DNA of 6,924 nucleotides from Pseudomonadota bacterium (lineage in GTDB: Bacteria; Desulfobacterota; Syntrophobacteria; Syntrophobacterales; Syntrophobacteraceae), in the NCBI GenBank assembly GCA_023442755.1, contig JAEZXS010000065.1, positions 1 through 6,924 of the forward strand, in the 5' to 3' direction. This document shows positions 4,753 to 6,924 of this stretch, piece by piece. The number at the start of each line of letters is the position of its first letter. Positions within the stretch are counted from its first letter, which is position 1. A program made the translations under genes and the position numbers. Below the pieces are notes generated by a model that ran no database searches, was not told where the DNA came from, and was given only the letters and a program-made list of their open reading frames with translations.

Positions 4753-5265
4753 ATGAGAGAACAAACTGGCGCGGCAGGGCAGGCTGGAGTATCCGGAGCG
4801 GAAAGGGAAGGAAAGTATCTCACCTTTTCCCTTGGCGAAGAGGAATACGGGATCGGCATATTGAAGGTTAAAGAAATTATAGGGATGATGCGCATAACGC
4901 CGGTTCCCCAGACCCCGGAATATGTGAAGGGCGTGATCAATCTGCGGGGCAAGGTGATCCCGGTCATCGATCTGCGCCTGCGCTTCGGGATGGGCGAGAA
5001 CGGGTATACGGATCGAACCTGTATAGTGGTCGTTGAGATCGACGGCGGTTCCGGCAAACTTCACATCGGCGTTGTCGTAGACTCTGTCTCGGAAGTTCTC
5101 AATATCAAGGGGTCGGATATAGAGGATACGCCCAGTTTCGGTACGACGTTGAACACCGAATACATCTTCGGGATGGCCAAGACGGGTAATGGAGTAAAAA
5201 TCCTTCTCGACATCGACAGTGTGCTGAGCAGTGAGGAATTGGGCCTTCTCGACAAGGTAGCTTAG
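4753..5265 (+). CDS. cheW: CheW chemotaxis coupling protein
   Basis: A 170-residue protein. After a 19-residue flexible start, the CheW fold begins with GKYLTFSLGEEEYGIGILKV (20-39). The hallmark stretch GVINLRGKVIPVIDLRLRFG lies at 60-79 and VVVDSVSEVL at 107-116; the tail includes ILLDIDSVLS. CheW bridges chemoreceptors and the CheA kinase in the membrane-bound signalling array. The ATG at 4753 follows AAGGAG at a five-to-six-base distance and gives the usual family start; the frame opens upstream at 4672 without such a site. It is the first gene of the operon, behind a sigma-28-like promoter, so it should be co-expressed with late flagellar genes. CheA is not in the window and is presumably encoded elsewhere or further downstream. 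Confidence 0.95.
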   Translation: MREQTGAAGQAGVSGAEREGKYLTFSLGEEEYGIGILKVKEIIGMMRITPVPQTPEYVKGVINLRGKVIPVIDLRLRFGMGENGYTDRTCIVVVEIDGGSGKLHIGVVVDSVSEVLNIKGSDIEDTPSFGTTLNTEYIFGMAKTGNGVKILLDIDSVLSSEELGLLDKVA

Positions 5266-5315
5266 AAAGAGCAGCTTCATCCTGTAAATCTCAAAGGTAA
5301 AAGGTCATCAGCGAG

Positions 5316-5333
5316 CCCCGGCGGCGGTCGGGG
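5316..5333 (+). other. GC-rich hairpin between cheW and cheR
   Basis: CCCCGGC (5316-5322) pairs with GTCGGGG (5327-5333), with one G-T wobble, around GGCG. There is no T-tract, so it is more likely an mRNA-processing or stability element, or a translation modulator, than a terminator. The cheW-cheR gap of 100 bases is otherwise plain. Confidence 0.45.
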
Positions 5334-5365
5334 ATTCGGAGCAGTTTGTCGCAAAAGGGATGTGA

Positions 5366-6196
5366 ATGGATACTGGAATAACTGATCGCCTCTTTCAGCA
5401 ATTCAGCCAGCTGGTTTATGACCAGTGCGGCATCAATTTGCATGAAGGGAAAAAGGCACTGTTGCAGGCTCGGCTCAACAAGCGGCTCAGGGCCACAGGC
5501 ATCAGGTCTTACGAAGACTATTTCAAGTACATTACCTCTCAAAACAATCCCGAGGAGTTCGTCAACTTCCTCGATTCCGTATCGACCAATCTGACCTATT
5601 TTTTCCGCGAGTCGCAGCATTTCGAATTCATGGAGCAGACCGCTCTGCCTGAACTGCTCGGGCGCAAGCAGAAAGACAGGGATACCAGGATCAGGATATG
5701 GAGCGCGGGTTGTTCGACCGGAGAGGAGCCCTATACCCTGGCAATGTGCGTGCTTTCTCAACTTCCGGAGACTCTGAAGTGGGACTTTCGGATCCTTGCA
5801 ACCGACATTTCCACCCGGGCCCTGGAAGCGGCGAGCACCGGGATCTATTCCGAGGAAAAGGTGCAGAAGATCCCTCCCACGCTCCGTCAGCTCCATTTCA
5901 GAAAGATTTCCGCTTCGAACGGCAGGCCCGATTATGAGGTCGGGCCCTCATTGAAGCGGATCATCACCTTCTGTCGTCTCAATCTGAAAGACCCCTATCC
6001 ATTCAAGGGACCTTTCGATTTCATTTTTTGTCGAAACGTCATGATTTATTTCGATAAGAAAACTCAGGAAGAGCTTGTCAACAAGATGGCGGGATTCCTT
6101 GCCCCAGGCGGATACATGTTCGTCGGTCATTCGGAAAGCCTGACGGGATTGGCGCATAAACTTACCTATGTCCGGCCGGCGGTTTATCGAAAATAA
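5366..6196 (+). CDS. cheR: CheR chemoreceptor glutamate methyltransferase
   Basis: A 276-residue protein of normal length. The N-terminal all-helical CheR domain (about 6-70) is followed by VSTNLTYFFRE (72-82), the conserved TxFFR-type motif. The S-adenosylmethionine-binding domain shows motif I as IWSAGCSTGEEPYTLAM (111-127), ATDIS (145-149) and the catalytic-domain motif FDFIFCRNVMIYFD (217-230). It ends with GGYMFVGHSESL (248-259). It transfers methyl groups from S-adenosylmethionine to receptor glutamates in the cytoplasm, raising receptor activity during adaptation. The ATG at 5366 follows AAAGGGA. Tyr78 stands where many CheR proteins have a Thr/Asn-Phe pair (TYFFRE rather than TxFFRE), which is common variation. 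It is part of the cheW-cheR-cheD-cheY operon. Confidence 0.96.
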   Translation: MDTGITDRLFQQFSQLVYDQCGINLHEGKKALLQARLNKRLRATGIRSYEDYFKYITSQNNPEEFVNFLDSVSTNLTYFFRESQHFEFMEQTALPELLGRKQKDRDTRIRIWSAGCSTGEEPYTLAMCVLSQLPETLKWDFRILATDISTRALEAASTGIYSEEKVQKIPPTLRQLHFRKISASNGRPDYEVGPSLKRIITFCRLNLKDPYPFKGPFDFIFCRNVMIYFDKKTQEELVNKMAGFLAPGGYMFVGHSESLTGLAHKLTYVRPAVYRK

Positions 6197-6215
6197 GCTG
6201 CCCCATCATGGTTTT

Positions 6216-6235
6216 ACCCCCGCTCTGCGGCGGGT
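6216..6235 (+). other. GC-rich hairpin between cheR and cheD
   Basis: ACCC-CCGC (6216-6223) pairs with GCGG-GGGT (6227-6235) around TCT, with one bulged C at 6231. It sits 19 bases after the cheR stop and 22 bases before cheD. GTTTAG follows rather than a T-run, so termination would be weak at best. It may tune cheD expression or protect the mRNA. Confidence 0.45.
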
Positions 6236-6257
6236 GTTTAGAGAATGAAAAGGACAG

Positions 6258-6737
6258 ATGAGACGAGTTATCGGTGTAGCTGACATGGCAGTAAGTAATG
6301 CGCCCGATGATGTCCTGATAACGTATTCCCTGGGGTCATGCATTGCCGTGATCATATACGATCCGAAGGCCAAAGTGGGCGGGATGCTGCACTACATGCT
6401 GCCCGAATCCTCTCTGGACCTGGAGAAGGCGAAGCTGAACCCGACCATGTTTGCGGATACCGGGATAGCGATGCTTTTCAGGCAGAGCTATCAGTATGGT
6501 GCGAAGAAACAAAATATCATCGTAAAAGCAGTTGGAGGCGCCCAGATACTTGACCAGAACGGCATTTTCAATATTGGAAAACGCAACTATCTGGCAATGC
6601 GCAAGATCTTTTGGCGCAACAATGTACTGGTTGCAGCGGAACATGTCGGAGGAATGGTCAACCGCACGGTGCGGTTGGAAATACAAACCGGCCGGGTGAT
6701 TCTAAAAGTCGCCGGTGATGGCGAAGTGGAAATCTGA
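6258..6737 (+). CDS. cheD: CheD chemoreceptor glutamine deamidase
   Basis: A 159-residue protein of normal family length. The catalytic Cys28 lies in TYSLGSCIAV, His45 in GGMLHYMLP, and Thr22 in the same segment matches the third residue of the T. maritima triad (Thr21, Cys27, His44). KAVGGAQIL (about 89-97) and the C-terminal NRTVRLEIQTGRV are also family features. CheD deamidates receptor glutamines to glutamates that CheR can then methylate; in systems with CheC it also binds that phosphatase. The ATG at 6258 follows AAAAGGA at short spacing. No CheC is visible in the window. It lies between cheR and cheY in the operon. Confidence 0.96.
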   Translation: MRRVIGVADMAVSNAPDDVLITYSLGSCIAVIIYDPKAKVGGMLHYMLPESSLDLEKAKLNPTMFADTGIAMLFRQSYQYGAKKQNIIVKAVGGAQILDQNGIFNIGKRNYLAMRKIFWRNNVLVAAEHVGGMVNRTVRLEIQTGRVILKVAGDGEVEI

Positions 6738-6770
6738 TCTCCATCGATCCAGAGAGTTTATGAGGGCATC

Positions 6771-6924
6771 ATGTCCTATAATGTTCTGATTGTTGATGAT
6801 TCTAAGTCGATGCGGAGGGTGATCATGAAAACCCTCCAGCTGTCGGGTATTCGCATAGGTGAGTTCTTCGAGGCGTCCAATGGCCAGGAAGCGCTTGCCC
6901 TGCTCGAATCCCAATGGGTGGACC
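6771..6924 (+). CDS. cheY: CheY-type response regulator, N-terminal part (cut by the window end)
   Basis: The 51 visible codons begin MSYNVLIVDDSKSMRRVIMK, with the acidic pair Asp9-Asp10 and the first helix of a receiver domain, and continue to FFEASNGQEALALLES. The phosphoacceptor Asp lies beyond the window. The ATG at 6771 is preceded by GAGGG four bases upstream. The position right after cheD, 33 bases from its stop, makes this the motor-switch CheY or another chemotaxis receiver. A longer protein, such as CheB, cannot be excluded from the first 51 residues, but CheY is favoured. Confidence 0.85.
   Translation, partial: MSYNVLIVDDSKSMRRVIMKTLQLSGIRIGEFFEASNGQEALALLESQWVD

Noticed and set aside
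4439..4756. 105-codon frame upstream of cheW
   Set aside because: It starts at TTG without a ribosome site, spans the sigma-28 promoter and leader hairpin, and has no domain.
4630..5280. 216-codon minus-strand frame opposite cheW
   Set aside because: It is the antisense shadow of a clear cheW gene.
1..6924. CRISPR array, tRNA/rRNA genes, transposase genes
   Set aside because: I saw no regularly spaced repeats of CRISPR type, no tRNA-like fold with CCA-end context, and no transposase motifs.

Overview
The window looks like chromosomal DNA of a motile, flagellated Gram-negative bacterium. My best guess is a deltaproteobacterium in the broad sense (Desulfobacterota/Syntrophobacter-like). This rests on a LexA with a proteobacterial layout, a LexA-ImuB-DnaE2 mutagenesis cassette, a cheW-cheR-cheD-cheY block, dispersed palindromic intergenic repeats and moderate-to-high GC. 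No taxonomic search was possible, so the lineage is inference.

Left part (1-2659, minus strand): an SOS mutagenesis module. Reading leftward, it contains lexA (2659-2051), a 460-bp gene-free gap rich in hairpins and short repeats, a Y-family polymerase homologue (1590-394), and the first 126 codons of a DnaE2-type polymerase III alpha subunit (380-1, running off the window). In the Y-family protein all three catalytic acidic positions are replaced, while a beta-clamp motif QLSLF is kept. That is the signature of ImuB, the non-catalytic hub of the ImuA-ImuB-DnaE2 mutasome. No imuA is present where the cassette would normally carry it. LexA probably represses its own promoter, which has a perfect direct repeat exactly filling the -35/-10 spacer.

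Middle part (2660-4342, plus strand): a divergent promoter drives a small TM2-like membrane protein (2844-3068). It is followed by a 14-codon mini-ORF with a perfect Shine-Dalgarno, a 72-residue acidic protein of unknown function (3192-3410) and a strong intrinsic terminator. After about 370 bp of non-coding DNA, with a candidate promoter and a long hairpin-containing leader, comes a stand-alone receiver-domain protein (3848-4342).

Right part (4343-6924, plus strand): about 400 bp without genes, holding a large inverted repeat and a well-matched sigma-28 (FliA-type) promoter with the exact 11-bp spacing. Then comes a chemotaxis operon: cheW (coupling), cheR (receptor methyltransferase), cheD (receptor deamidase) and the start of a CheY-type receiver gene (cut by the window end). 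Together these set receptor methylation state and relay the signal to the flagellar motor. GC-rich hairpins lie between cheW and cheR and between cheR and cheD.

The most noteworthy points are the catalytically dead ImuB with no imuA, the candidate LexA operator architecture, the mini-ORF ahead of the acidic protein, and the sigma-28 promoter with structured leader ahead of cheW.
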